Assembly: GCA_021234155.1 (NCBI GenBank)
Contig: JAJEKV010000020.1
Location: 18,837,018-18,901,017, forward strand
DNA from: Isoetes taiwanensis
Taxonomy: Eukaryota > Streptophyta > Lycopodiopsida > Isoetales > Isoetaceae
DNA: 64,000 nt
Direction: 5' to 3'
The notes below the pieces were generated by a model. It was not told the DNA's origin. It worked only from the letters and a program-made list of their open reading frames with translations, and made no database searches. The position numbers and the translations under genes are program-made. Positions 23,890 through 33,064 of this stretch are shown here, one piece after another. The first letter of the stretch is position 1; each line of letters begins with the position of its first letter.

Positions 23890-24693
23890 TCATCGGTAAA
23901 TACGCATGCAACCCATATCTAGCATAGGCTGCATGCGTAGATTAATCTTAACTACACATGAAATTAATCTAACAAAAATCGACATGCTTGAGCTGATTAT
24001 TTCGGAGATGACCTTGCCGTCCCATTGCTCCATGAACTGCGGGTACTGCCTTATCAGGTCCTTCTTAAGTACCCATGTCGCGTCTTCCACCGGCAAGTGT
24101 TTCCACTTGACCAAATATTGGAGAAACTCTGATCTCCTTGTCTTCTTGATGGCCTTATCAAGGATCAAGTCTGGGACTATCTCTAGCTGCTCTTCTGTCA
24201 TTTCCAACAACGTTGGTGTGTCCAAGACTTCTTCTGGATTTGGAGTATGCTTCTTCAACAAACTCACGTGGAAGACTTTATGAATTTTCAGGTGTGCTGG
24301 CAGCTCTAACTTGTAGGATTGGTTACCTACTCTCTTGGCTACTCTGAAAGGGCCAGCCCACCTTGAAGCAAGCTTCTTACAATTGCCGATGCGGAGCTTC
24401 GCCTGCTTCACTTTGATCTTGAGCCAGACGTTGTCACCAACCTGGAACTCTCTGACCGTCCGGTACTTGTCGGCGACGCTCTTTTGTCGACTCCTTGCTA
24501 CAAGAAGATACCCTCGGACCTCTTCTACCAGCTGCTGCATGTCGGCCAACATTTGCTGCGAAACCTCTACCTCTGACACAGGATTGTGCCAAGTGTCTGG
24601 AGTTAGACATTGGTAGCCGTAGTTGATCATGAACGGCGACATCTGGGATGATTCCTGCTTGGTGCTATTATAAGCGAACTCAACCAAGTGAAT
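23890..24693 (-). pseudogene. element C integrase C-terminal half with chromodomain
   Basis: Starts at the edge of transposon T, continuing the integrase core: HLVEFAYNSTKQES, then the linker, a GPY/F-type block (KLASRWAGPFRVAKRVG), HKVFHVSLLKKH, and a chromodomain (AIKKTRRSEFLQYLVKWKHL then ATWVLKKDL) that would bind methylated histone tails and guide integration. The part before 24694 belongs directly after the tryptophan-containing KWEEYI at about 33065, showing that T split this gene. The tail past the chromodomain to 23890 is probably read-through. Confidence 0.9.
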
Positions 24694-24718
24694 AACACGA
24701 TTGCAAATTAAACGGGAG
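24694..24718. repeat. transposon T left terminal inverted repeat
   Basis: AACACGATTGCAAATTAAAC followed by GGGAG; pairs with the right end at 33036-33059 with about 19 of 24 positions matching. TGAAT duplication precedes it. Confidence 0.88.
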
Positions 24719-25046
24719 TGTTGCATCACTCCCATTTCAAAGATTCCCTTAAAAAAAACACCAGGATTTAAAAAATGATCATTTTCAAAAGAAGTTGGGG
24801 ATTTCAAGTGAAACAAAATATTTTATCGTGCATTTTGGGCTCTTTTGAAGTGATGATCTTGCATTTGTAGAAAAGAGCACTTGGAAATGGCAAAATTCCA
24901 GACATTAATACACCAGAAATATTACTATGAATTTGAGGACGTCAAAAAAACGCAAAAAATAAATAAAAAAATTTATTAATTTCTTTCAGTACATCAAATA
25001 TGGTATAAATTTATAGCCAGTAGTAAATAATTTTGCAAAAACTAAC

Positions 25047-26450
25047 TCAGAGGTCGAAATCGAAGTCCTCAGTGTATGGTTTGCTTGTCTCACCTTTTTC
25101 TATCTCTACAGTTTGCTCCTTTGTCACTGTTTTATCTTTGTTGGTGTCAACAGTCTCTTCAGGAATAGTAGCTAGAGCTACTTCTTTGAGCTCTGCAAAG
25201 GTAGCTTCATCTTCCAGAGAGCTTGTGAAAGGAGGTTGTATCTCAGAAGATGTCATCTTGGCAAAATCTAATGATGATTTGGCTCCCAACTCTTGATTTT
25301 CATTTGGTAGAGTTGGTAGAGCAGACAACCGCATCTTAATAAAGTCTACAGCCTCTTTATCAATGTCAACAACACCACAATTACGACCCTTTTTAAGTGC
25401 ACATGCTATTGTAGTACCAGAGCCAGAGAAAGCATCTAGGACCCAATCTCCTGGACGTGAAAACATATCCAGAATATGGTTAATTAGCTTCTGTGGCTTC
25501 TGGTAATGATTCACAATTTTGCCTTGTGCACTTGGGTCCCTGGAGCTTCGTAATACTGGGAACTCTAGGACATTAGAAAAATTTTGGCAGTGTGTGTGTG
25601 TTAAAGTGCTCCATGGTACGCGCTTCCCCGAAACTCCAAAGTAAGCTACATGGAGATACTCAACCTTGCTTTCGGCGACCTCGGTCCTCCACCATGGTAG
25701 TTAATATTAGTTTTGTACGCAAGATCGTATTCGAATAGTAAGTATGTATTCGAATAGGACATGACGAAGTTACAACCGCAACAATGACTCACAAGCGCAC
25801 TTTTCGAGATTTGAAGACTCACCAGACCATATTTTCATAACCGGCTTGCGGGGAGAACCGAAGTGGTTCTTGAAAGTAGCTTCCACAAGTCCGGATTGCA
25901 TCTTTGGAGTGGAACATAACAAGGCGCCGGTGTTTTCTTTGTGGTAACTGCTTAATTCCATCGGCGAACATTGAATTCGAGTGTTTGAATGACTCGATCG
26001 TCGTGGCGGCTATCCGCCGGCTTAAACCCATACGGCAAGTGCGCTATGACCAAAGTAAAATCTTGTGGCTTTATACTTCCGACCAACTTAGTGCAAGTCC
26101 CCATGAACGATAGAATAATAGTTATTTTGATCAAACATGGAAAACCTTTCGTAGTCGGACGGCTCAACATCAACAATACGCCTATCCGCTAGAGTCCTCT
26201 CTTCTCTGGCTGTCCTTACCAGGTGCATAAAACCTTTTGGCAGGTCCTTGTTCTTCTTCTTGCTCTGTTAGTAAAAAATGTTAGGCAGGCATCACAAAAG
26301 AAAAACAATAAGAACAGGAAAAAGACGTACCCAGCCCTCAAAATTTGAAGAGTATTGAATAATACGCTCGTCGAAGTTGCTATGGGATAGAGCTCTTGAC
26401 ATCTGTCCCAGCTGTCCACGTTCAACTGCTCCATTAAACATGTTTGGCAT
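25047..26450 (-). pseudogene. DNA methyltransferase domain of the ParB-methyltransferase gene (transposon T)
   Basis: Catalytic half of the minus-strand gene. Order of motifs fits a beta-class adenine-N6/cytosine-N4 methyltransferase: motif IV first (LVIAHLPYGF, 26053-26024, where D-L/P-P-Y is expected, so the catalytic Asp is His here), the target-recognition side in between, then a ...QKP...(R)PGDWVLDAFSGSGTT stretch with motif I (AdoMet binding) at 25430-25410, then GRNCGVVDID and an acidic tail ending FDFDL. Exons appear at about 26450-26330, 26240-25825 and 25690-25047, with GTACGT and GTGAGT donors. The middle exon has at least two frame changes, so this copy is inactive. It would methylate DNA in the nucleus; target base unknown. 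The domain is of bacterial/phage type, where a ParB domain commonly precedes it. Confidence 0.82.
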
Positions 26451-26463
26451 GGTTACAAGCCAA

Positions 26464-26806
26464 AAGCAAAAGTGTATTCCGGAATATACCTCTGCTTTAC
26501 GTTCGAAGCAAAAATGTATTCTGGAATACACTTTTGCTTTGAACGTAAAGCAAAAGTGTATTCTTGAACGTAAAGCAAAAGTGTATTCCGGAATACACTT
26601 TTGCTTTACGTTCAAAGCAAAAGTGTATTCTGGAATACACTTTTGCTTTGGCTTGTAAGCCAAAGTGTGTACTGGAATACACATTGGACTAACCACAGAA
26701 GCCAAAGTGTATTCCGGAATACACCTTGGCTTTTTGAAAAACAAAAGTGTGTTTCAAAAAACATCTCAGCTTGCAGACTGAGCCAGAACGTATTTTAAAA
26801 AGCATT
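26464..26806. repeat. palindrome array 1: nine CCGG-centred sites, ~42-bp period
   Basis: Sites of the form AAAGTGTATTCCGGAATACA(CTTT) are centred at about 26480, 26522, 26564 (half site), 26589, 26631, 26673, 26715, 26755 and 26796. Steps are 42, 42, 25, 42, 42, 42, 40 and 41 bp. The last two are degenerate. Linkers (GC-TTTACGTT-AAGC type) are also similar. The array lies in an apparent intron of the ParB-methyltransferase gene, between the exon ending in KELHK and the exon at 26450. The regular four-turn spacing suggests binding sites for a protein stacking on one face of DNA, with the ParB-like domain the obvious candidate (inference). Confidence 0.93.
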
Positions 26807-26848
26807 TCTTGCTACGGAAGGAAAATTTAAACGAAAGTTCTGTCGTAC

Positions 26849-28530
26849 TTACTTGTGCAGTTCTTTGGACATCTCTTTGAGCGTAAACTCTTTATCAACG
26901 ACCTTCTGCAGTAGCCTTTCTAGTATGTCCATGTCTGTAAAGCCCTGCATTTCTCTCCAGACCGTGATCGTCATTTCCTTCTTCGGCACGTCAGAACCTT
27001 TCTTCTTTTCTGAGACCTTTCCTTTACTTTTTAATTCACCACGCTCAAACATGGTAAAAATTTCATTTTATAGGTCCCATATCTGCACGGTACAAACAGG
27101 GTTAGTTTCTGCATGGTTATTCCAGTATACAAAAGAAACTTACCCTGCCGTCTTTGAAGGCTAGTTGAAACCAGTTGTCGTGCGGTATGAGAGACTGCCG
27201 TTTATTAGCTTCATCGTACTTAAGGCAGCACTCCACAGCGCACGCTTCCTTCAGTTCTAACGAGTATGCCGGTTTCTTCAAATCTTCTCCATATTTTTCC
27301 TTAAAAATCATATACTCTCTGTGCATAAATCAGATCTTGTCGACGAAGCTCATCTTTAATTTGTACTCGTTGTCAGCATTGTGGGTGTTGGCAACGATTT
27401 TTGCTTCCTCGTCGGTGAGACCACAGTAAACTGCGCACAAGACAGAGAGGTACCTGGGGTTATTCTTCTCTTTGTACAGCTGCCTTCTTGCCTTGAAGCT
27501 ATGATTTCCTCCCAAGACGTAGTGAGTGTATATTTCTGCGTTTTCTCTGTCATATTCCTGGGGGGTTTTGCATTCCTCCCTGTCAACAAGGACAACTATT
27601 GGGGCCACATGAGCATTTGGATTGCTCCTAATTCTGTCCTTCAAGTTCCTTAAGTGGTCGGCATAAATTTTTCGAACTTGCAGAGGCCTTTCGCCAGACT
27701 CATTCTTTGGGGGTAGCCTCATGCTAGTCACAGGAAGATAAATCACCCCTTGTACAAAATTTTCTCTATTAATAACCTCCATTCTTTCAGATGTCTTATC
27801 AACCTTCTTTTCCTTTATTGCAACCCCGGGAGCTTTTCCTTTTCCCTTTTGTTTTTTTGAGCTTTCCTCGGGGACTTCTGTGATTTCAAGCTGTTGTACT
27901 TTTCTCTTCTTTGGTTCTTTAGCAGCTATGGTTGCCCTTGGCCTGCTAAGTTTCTTTGGCCGCACAGGGGGTTCTTCCTCGTCTTGTTCTTGGGAACCTC
28001 CATCTGATGACCTCCCTGAAGAACTAGCAGAAGGTGGTGATTGTGACCTTTCTCCATCTGATTGCTCGGACTCACTCACAGGGAAGTCCTCACTTGTATT
28101 GGAACAAACCTGTCTAATTACTGAACACATGCTTCGTTTTGTCCGGTAGTGTGAAAAGAATTTGTACAGTGCCGGTGGTTGCACACTGACAATTTTAAAG
28201 AATGCGATGTCCACAACAATGAAGCCTTGAGAGGTCTTGAAGGATAGCCTCCCCATCTGACCTCCTTGTCCGGCAACCTCGGAGACATCTTTTATTGTCC
28301 CAAGGTTAACAAACTCGGAGTCGGCTTACCTTTTGTTTCCAGCACTTTTACAGACGTACAAAAACGTCAGTGTGCTGTATTTTCCATCTGCACCCCTGGT
28401 TATGAACCATTGCGTTTGAAAGTTTTTGTAAATAGCAGGCTCGTCCGTGTCAGCGGTGTGCTTTTGAGGGTGTGGACGCTTAGGCTTCTGAGATTTCTTT
28501 GATGCCCTCTTGCTTCATTCTTCCCTGCCA
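26849..28530 (-). pseudogene. ParB-like domain half of the ParB-methyltransferase gene (transposon T)
   Basis: Upstream part (28530-28260): basic KKSQKPKRPHPQK and a globular FQTQWFITRGADGKYSTLTF region, then an in-frame TAA. From 28256: a Ser/Glu/basic linker with nuclear-type clusters (KKRK, KKQKGKGK), then the ParB/Srx fold: VRKIYADHLRNLKDRI, PIVVLVD, VLGGNHSFKARRQ (27515-27480; the G-G-N/H-H-S/R nucleotide-binding box), then LTDEEAKIVANTHN, a ParB-type helix. An in-frame TGA at about 27327-27329 interrupts before FMHREYMIFKEKYGED; coding then runs to a GTAAGT donor near 27142. A final segment (27052-26850) ends at another GTAAGT. ParB domains bind CTP and specific palindromes in bacteria; in phage-type methyltransferases the domain sits N-terminal to the catalytic part, exactly this order. 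Nuclease versus CTPase activity cannot be told. Confidence 0.8.
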
Positions 28531-28782
28531 CTGAAACGTTTAAAACAACCATGTTACGACAGAAATTCAAACAAAAACTGTATTCCAGAATAACATTTAC
28601 TAATCTTGTGCCCTAAAGGCCAGAAAAATGCAGGAAAACAAGCTAAAATATTGTCACTCTAGGTCAATTTCTTGTGCCTTAGTTGGACTCGAAAGTGTTA
28701 TTTTTAACCGAAAAAGTGCTCTGTTTCGGCTTAAAAGTGTGTTATTTAAGTGCAAAAAAACAAGCGTTCTCAAAAAGACAAG

Positions 28783-29140
28783 CAAAGTGTATTCCGAAAT
28801 ACACTTTGCTTACTGGCGAAGTGCAAAGTGTATTCCGGAATACACTTTGCTTACTGACGAAGTGCAAAATGTATTCCGGAATACACTTTGCCCTTCAGGC
28901 GTAGAGCAAAGTGTATTCCGGAATACACTTTGCCCTTCAGGCGTAGAGCAAAGTGTATTCCGGAATACACTTTGCCCTTCAGGCGTAGAGCAAAGTGTAT
29001 TCCGGAATACACTTTGCTCTACACTGCAAAAGTGTATTTCGAATACATTTTGCATCCGAATACGCCCGATGAGCAAAGTGTATTCGAATACACTTTGCTC
29101 TTCGCCGAGATGGGCAAAGTGTATTAGGAATACACTTTGG
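28783..29140. repeat. palindrome array 2: nine sites, ~42-bp period, in the divergent control region
   Basis: Sites GCAAAGTGTATTCCGGAATA(CACTTTGC) are centred near 28795, 28836, 28877, 28919, 28961, 29003, 29040, 29085 and 29126. Steps are 41, 41, 42, 42, 42, 37, 45 and 41. The middle ones are perfect palindromes of 24 bp or more; the 29040 and 29085 sites have a TTCGAA centre. Linkers differ from array 1 (CCTTCAGGCGTAGA), so the conserved part is the palindrome plus spacing. Related single half-palindromes occur near 25732, 25751, 29392 and 29455. The array lies between the 5' ends of the two divergent genes of transposon T, where it could control both. Confidence 0.94.
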
Positions 29141-29544
29141 CCTACAAAAAGCAAATCGAGGAAACAAAAGAAAGGCGTACTATGTACTTTACATGCTTAC
29201 CTATCCATTGTTTTCGCTATGTAAATCGAATACTGACAAATGTATATTGATCGGAAGGCGCTAGGGCTGGCGACTAAATCTCTGAAGCGGAATCATAAAC
29301 AGGAGCTCGATTTTCCTTTTTAAAGGTAGGCCCCGTCGGGGTTGTGTTTTCTATGTGATGCGAATACGTCTTGTCCAAACACTCGGATAAGTGTATTCGG
29401 AATAGCATCTTTGCACACACCACGACAAATCTTTGCACACAAAATACTATTCGAATAGCATTTGTATTCTCGAATATCATTAGTCCAATCGACTTGTGAG
29501 TTAGTAACAAGCCCACAATTTTTGCGGTTGTTTGACATAGTTAA
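29141..29544. promoter_or_regulatory. divergent spacer between ParB-methyltransferase and transposase genes
   Basis: About 400 bp holding array 2's edge, scattered GTATTCGAATA-type half sites (29385-29490) and no ORF of note. Both genes of transposon T start away from it, so both promoters should be within 28530-29550. No clear TATA box can be singled out. Confidence 0.45.
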
Positions 29545-32500
29545 CCGCCCGTGAACAAACTTCCACCACCATTTGTTTGCCCAAGTACCTCTACTTCAGA
29601 TGGAACACAAGACAGAGATGCTTCTTCAACACCTACCTCGACAAGGTCTTTGTTGCTTCTCGAAGACACTCCAAGTCCAGAAACTAGTAGACTGCCACCA
29701 CCTTTCCAACCATCTCCAAGTCCAGTAGGAAACCGACTGCCACCACCTTTCCAACCCTCACCTGTTGCACGTAGCAATCTTCCACCACCATTTGTACCAT
29801 CCCCCGACACTACAATGGCTCGACCTCAAAGAAAATTTTTGAACGGACTACCTCCGCCGTTTGTTGTTTCTCCATCTTCACTTTCACATGCCAGGAATAC
29901 AGCACGTTCTGAAGACTGCGAGATTCTCCATCGCTTCTCCCACCACGATTTCACTACAAATGAAGATGACCTTGCAGCATCTACTCCTCTTCACACAAAC
30001 GTGATGACACATGGGTTTGCAGAATTTCAGTCTGCTATAAGAGATATGTTTGAACGAACTCCCTGTGAAGACGCTACAACAACTTTCGCTGGCACATCAT
30101 ATGGTGGCCCATCTCCTTCATTCAACACTGCACCTCCGCCTTATCCGGGTACAGCTTCACGTGGTTTGTTCTCCTCTACAAGCACACCACTAAGGGCAGA
30201 GGAGGTCACCCCCAGAGTAGAACTCTCTTCAGAAGATGAAGACACCAGAGAAGTGCAACGAGATTACACGTTCTCAAGCCAGTCCACCAAGAAATTCAAG
30301 GTGGATTATGGTTTGAGAGCATGCTCCTCTGTAAGAAGAAGAAACCTTATGGACGAGCATAAAATGAGAAGACTTTTAAGAAGTAAATGCTGCTCATTGG
30401 GTTGCATCAACAAATTTAACATGTCTAAATTACGAGCAATTAGAGACAACTTCTGGTTCAATGACATTGGCTGACCAGAATGCCTACTTGGCCTATCATG
30501 TAAGACCAGACCGCAACACCTTCTTGCACTACATTAACCGTCAAGAAGTTCGCCAGAAATGCTTTATGGTTGTCCACCATTTAGGGTCCACCAGAATGTC
30601 TAGAATACATAAAAGACTGGACAAAAATCCAGCAATTGATGATCATTGTGGACCGAGAAGAGTTGTAACCATGCATGCCCCTTCTTTGGCCGTGTCATGG
30701 ATGGAGAAATATTTTAGAGAAACATGTGAGAAGTCGCCTAACAAACAACATGTATCATTTAACCGATAACATCACCAAAAAGATGTTTTTAATGAGTACA
30801 AAGAGACTTGCACTCGGCTTCAAAGACATCTCTTACTCACACTTCACCGGATTGTAGAAAAGTGAATTCGGGTTTAGTGAAAATTCGGGAGACATAGAAT
30901 GTCTGTTTGCTCAAGGTGTGCAGAATTAAAAAGTCAAAGAGAAACTGCAAAGACAGAGAGGTCGAAAGAAGTAAGCTCATGTTCTTCAATCTCTCACTTG
31001 TTTTAAAGAAAATGCTTTGACCTTATTTCTTCTCTGAGATATTGTGCAACGTAGAACCTTGCCGGACATCGTGAACAACAAGCGTGAGAGAGAAGAAAGC
31101 TTGCCAAACACGAGAAAAAAGCTCTTGAACATCCACGCCAATATATGTCTGTTGTGATTGATGGGATGGACCAAAAAAAAACTACTCTACCACATTTCTT
31201 GAACATTCCTAAAGATGTGCCAGAGGAATGTTTTGTTAAGGTCCACCTTGTAGGAGCTATGGTCTTCAAAGGAAGTCTAAAGTGCAAAGTATTTTTGACA
31301 TATCCAAACTTGCATGGTGACCCGAACCTCACAATTACAATTCTTAACAAGGTCTGTCGAGCAAGAGCAATTACCACCGATTGCTTTTACGCAACTTGAC
31401 AATACTACAAGGGAGAACAAAAATCAAACACTCTTTGCATACTGTGCTATGTTAGTGGAGCTAGGGATCTTTAGAAAAGTGAAGCTCGGTTTCTTACTTG
31501 TAGGCCACACTTATGATCAGATTGACCAAATGTTCAGTAGATTTTCTGTGCGCCTTAGAAGGAAGAAGGCTTTCTCCCTTCCTACGTTAGTTCGAATTGT
31601 TGAAGATTCTTACACTCCCACTCCAGTGATCGATCTTCTTAAAGAGACTGCTGATTTCAGAGAGTTTGTTTTCTCTCAACGTTCAGACAGAGAACAAGCT
31701 GTGAACAAGTTGAATGATCTCACCTTTCAACATCACATCAAGTTCTACTTGAAGGATGGCCAGAGTTTCTTACAGGGGAAGAAGTATACCACAACTAAGG
31801 ACTGGAGTCCACCAGAGGGATTACGCTTCCTTAAATATATTCCAGACACTTCCTTCATAGAAGCAGAAGAAAAGTACCCCAGAGTCATCCTTAAAAGCCA
31901 TTGAAAATGGAATTTCCTCAGGCTTTAAGTACTTCTTAGAAGAAGATCGGATGTGGTGGAGTAATTTCTTTCTCGAACAGAAAATTGTTGTGAAAAATAT
32001 AGCTCTAAGACAGTTGCAAGAACCATTTCGATGGCCTAACACCTTCCATCAACCCCAGCACCAAGCAGGTCCAAGCAATGCTACATTAGCACCTGCAGTA
32101 GAAGAAGACGAGGATCGAGTCATGTACCTCGGACCAAGACGCAGGAATGAGCCTCAAGGTAATATCACAGAAATTACCAAGGGTATGCTAATTGCTCTTC
32201 CAACCGAGGAGGATGACAAAGATCGACCTTTCTGGATAGCAAAAGTGCTTGACACAATCAAGGAGGAAGGCTTAGTCACTAAACTCAAGATTCATTGGCT
32301 TGCAACACGCTCAGAAAATGCTTTTGAAGGTAGATATAAGTTAGAAATGAGAAGCCAAGGAAAAGGGAGAAAGTCCAAGAAGGTGGATTGTAGGGATGAG
32401 CTGATCCTTAATGACGTGACTATATTGTGCTATGATTTTAAATTGAAATCTGACAATCGTCTACGCCAGAGGACTATCAATTTGCTTAAAAAAGCTTGTA

Positions 32501-32721
32501 ATTACGAAGAAGAGGATGAAGAAGGTGGTGGCAATGCTACACCATCTGTTGATAGTGATGAGGAAGATAACTCAAGCACTTCCTCTAGTGACAGTGAAAG
32601 AAGTGAAGGTGATGAGGATGGCATAAATGAATATGATGACGTCCTGGATCCCTCTCTCATCACTCCTCACACTTTTGTACATAACCGAGTCTTAGAAAAA
32701 GACTGTAAATTTTGCATGTGA
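29545..32721 (+). pseudogene. DUF7869-type transposase of transposon T, frameshifted
   Basis: The N-terminal part has six LPPPF repeats in a Pro/Ser-rich region (29551-29880) and no clear ATG before 29815. A Cys cluster follows (SKCCSLGCINKF...RAIRDNFWFND, about 30380-30465), then a frame change to ADQNAYLAYHVR... (30461-30769), then decayed sequence with Cys residues near 30895-30950. The core begins at about 31140 with MSVVIDGMDQKKTTLPHF, then VGAMVFKG, LDNTTRENKN (about 31390-31425) and GHTYDQIDQMFSRFS (31504-31548), which I recognise as the DUF7869 signature. These Asp residues could form an RNase H-like active site (inference). After a frame change near 31890 the C-terminus has a small beta-rich block (GMLIALPTEEDDKDRPFWIAKVLD) and an acidic Ser-rich tail ending KDCKFCM. 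At least four frame breaks or stops make it a pseudogene. Confidence 0.8.
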
Positions 32722-33035
32722 ATATGAAGATTCTATCTTCAAATTTTGAGAATACTACAGTTTCAGTTACGGACTAACTTCAATTTTTTGTTAAATATTT
32801 TATCCTCTGAAATTAGGGTTTCTCTCGTACAATATACTTCAAGAACATTCTATTTGCTAAGAAAAATGACACTTTAAAAAAGTCAATTCTTTCGATGCAC
32901 AAAAAAATTAGTCACTTTTGGGGGGGTCAAAATAGAATTTCATGCATCCTTTTTTTTAACCTCGTTTTACCCCCTTTTGTAAAAAAAAAGGGAATCTTTG
33001 AGGAATACTCCTTTCGCTCTCGTTTCGATGATTTG
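32722..33035. other. transposon T right subterminal region
   Basis: Non-coding, between the transposase stop and the right TIR. Contains a C/G-run segment (GGGGGGTC, near 32932) and T/A homopolymers. A GATTCCCTT motif about 45-60 bp inside the right end mirrors one near 24743 at the left end, suggesting extended subterminal inverted similarity. Confidence 0.5.
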
Positions 33036-33059
33036 CTCCCGTTTAATACGCAATCTTGT
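33036..33059. repeat. transposon T right terminal inverted repeat
   Basis: CTCCCGTTTAATACGCAATC followed by TTGT; reverse partner of 24694-24718. TGAAT duplication follows at 33060-33064. Confidence 0.88.
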
Positions 33060-33064
33060 TGAAT

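Larger units (their letters stand above)
24694..33059 (+). mobile_element. transposon T: 8.37-kb DNA transposon with DUF7869 transposase and ParB-methyltransferase
   Basis: It splits the integrase gene of element C. The 5-bp duplication TGAAT flanks it (24689-24693, 33060-33064); removing T and one copy restores the integrase reading across Y-I/H-L. The ends are imperfect inverted repeats: AACACGATTGCAAATTAAAC on the left and ACAAGATTGCGTATTAAACG on the right (read inward), both reaching the shared AAACGGGAG. Cargo: a divergent gene pair, a ParB-like domain plus beta-class DNA methyltransferase (minus, 28530-25047) and a DUF7869-type transposase (plus, 29545-32721), with palindrome arrays at 26464-26806 and 28783-29140. 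All genes carry disruptions. I do not know a described superfamily with this set; KDZ-like or another large TIR group is possible. Confidence 0.92.

Noticed and set aside
26464-29140. CRISPR-like arrays (regular repeats with short spacers)
   Set aside because: The repeats are perfect palindromes with similar linkers, no unique spacers and no cas genes; the host is a plant.
24694-29140. Bacterial contamination or a horizontally acquired bacterial operon
   Set aside because: The ParB-methyltransferase segments are interrupted by introns with plant-like splice sites and lie inside a TIR element with a target duplication in a plant retrotransposon.
28628-29224. ORFs with repeated SVFRNTLC-like or KCIPEYTL-like units
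   Set aside because: They are frame readings of palindrome array 2 on both strands, not a repeat protein.
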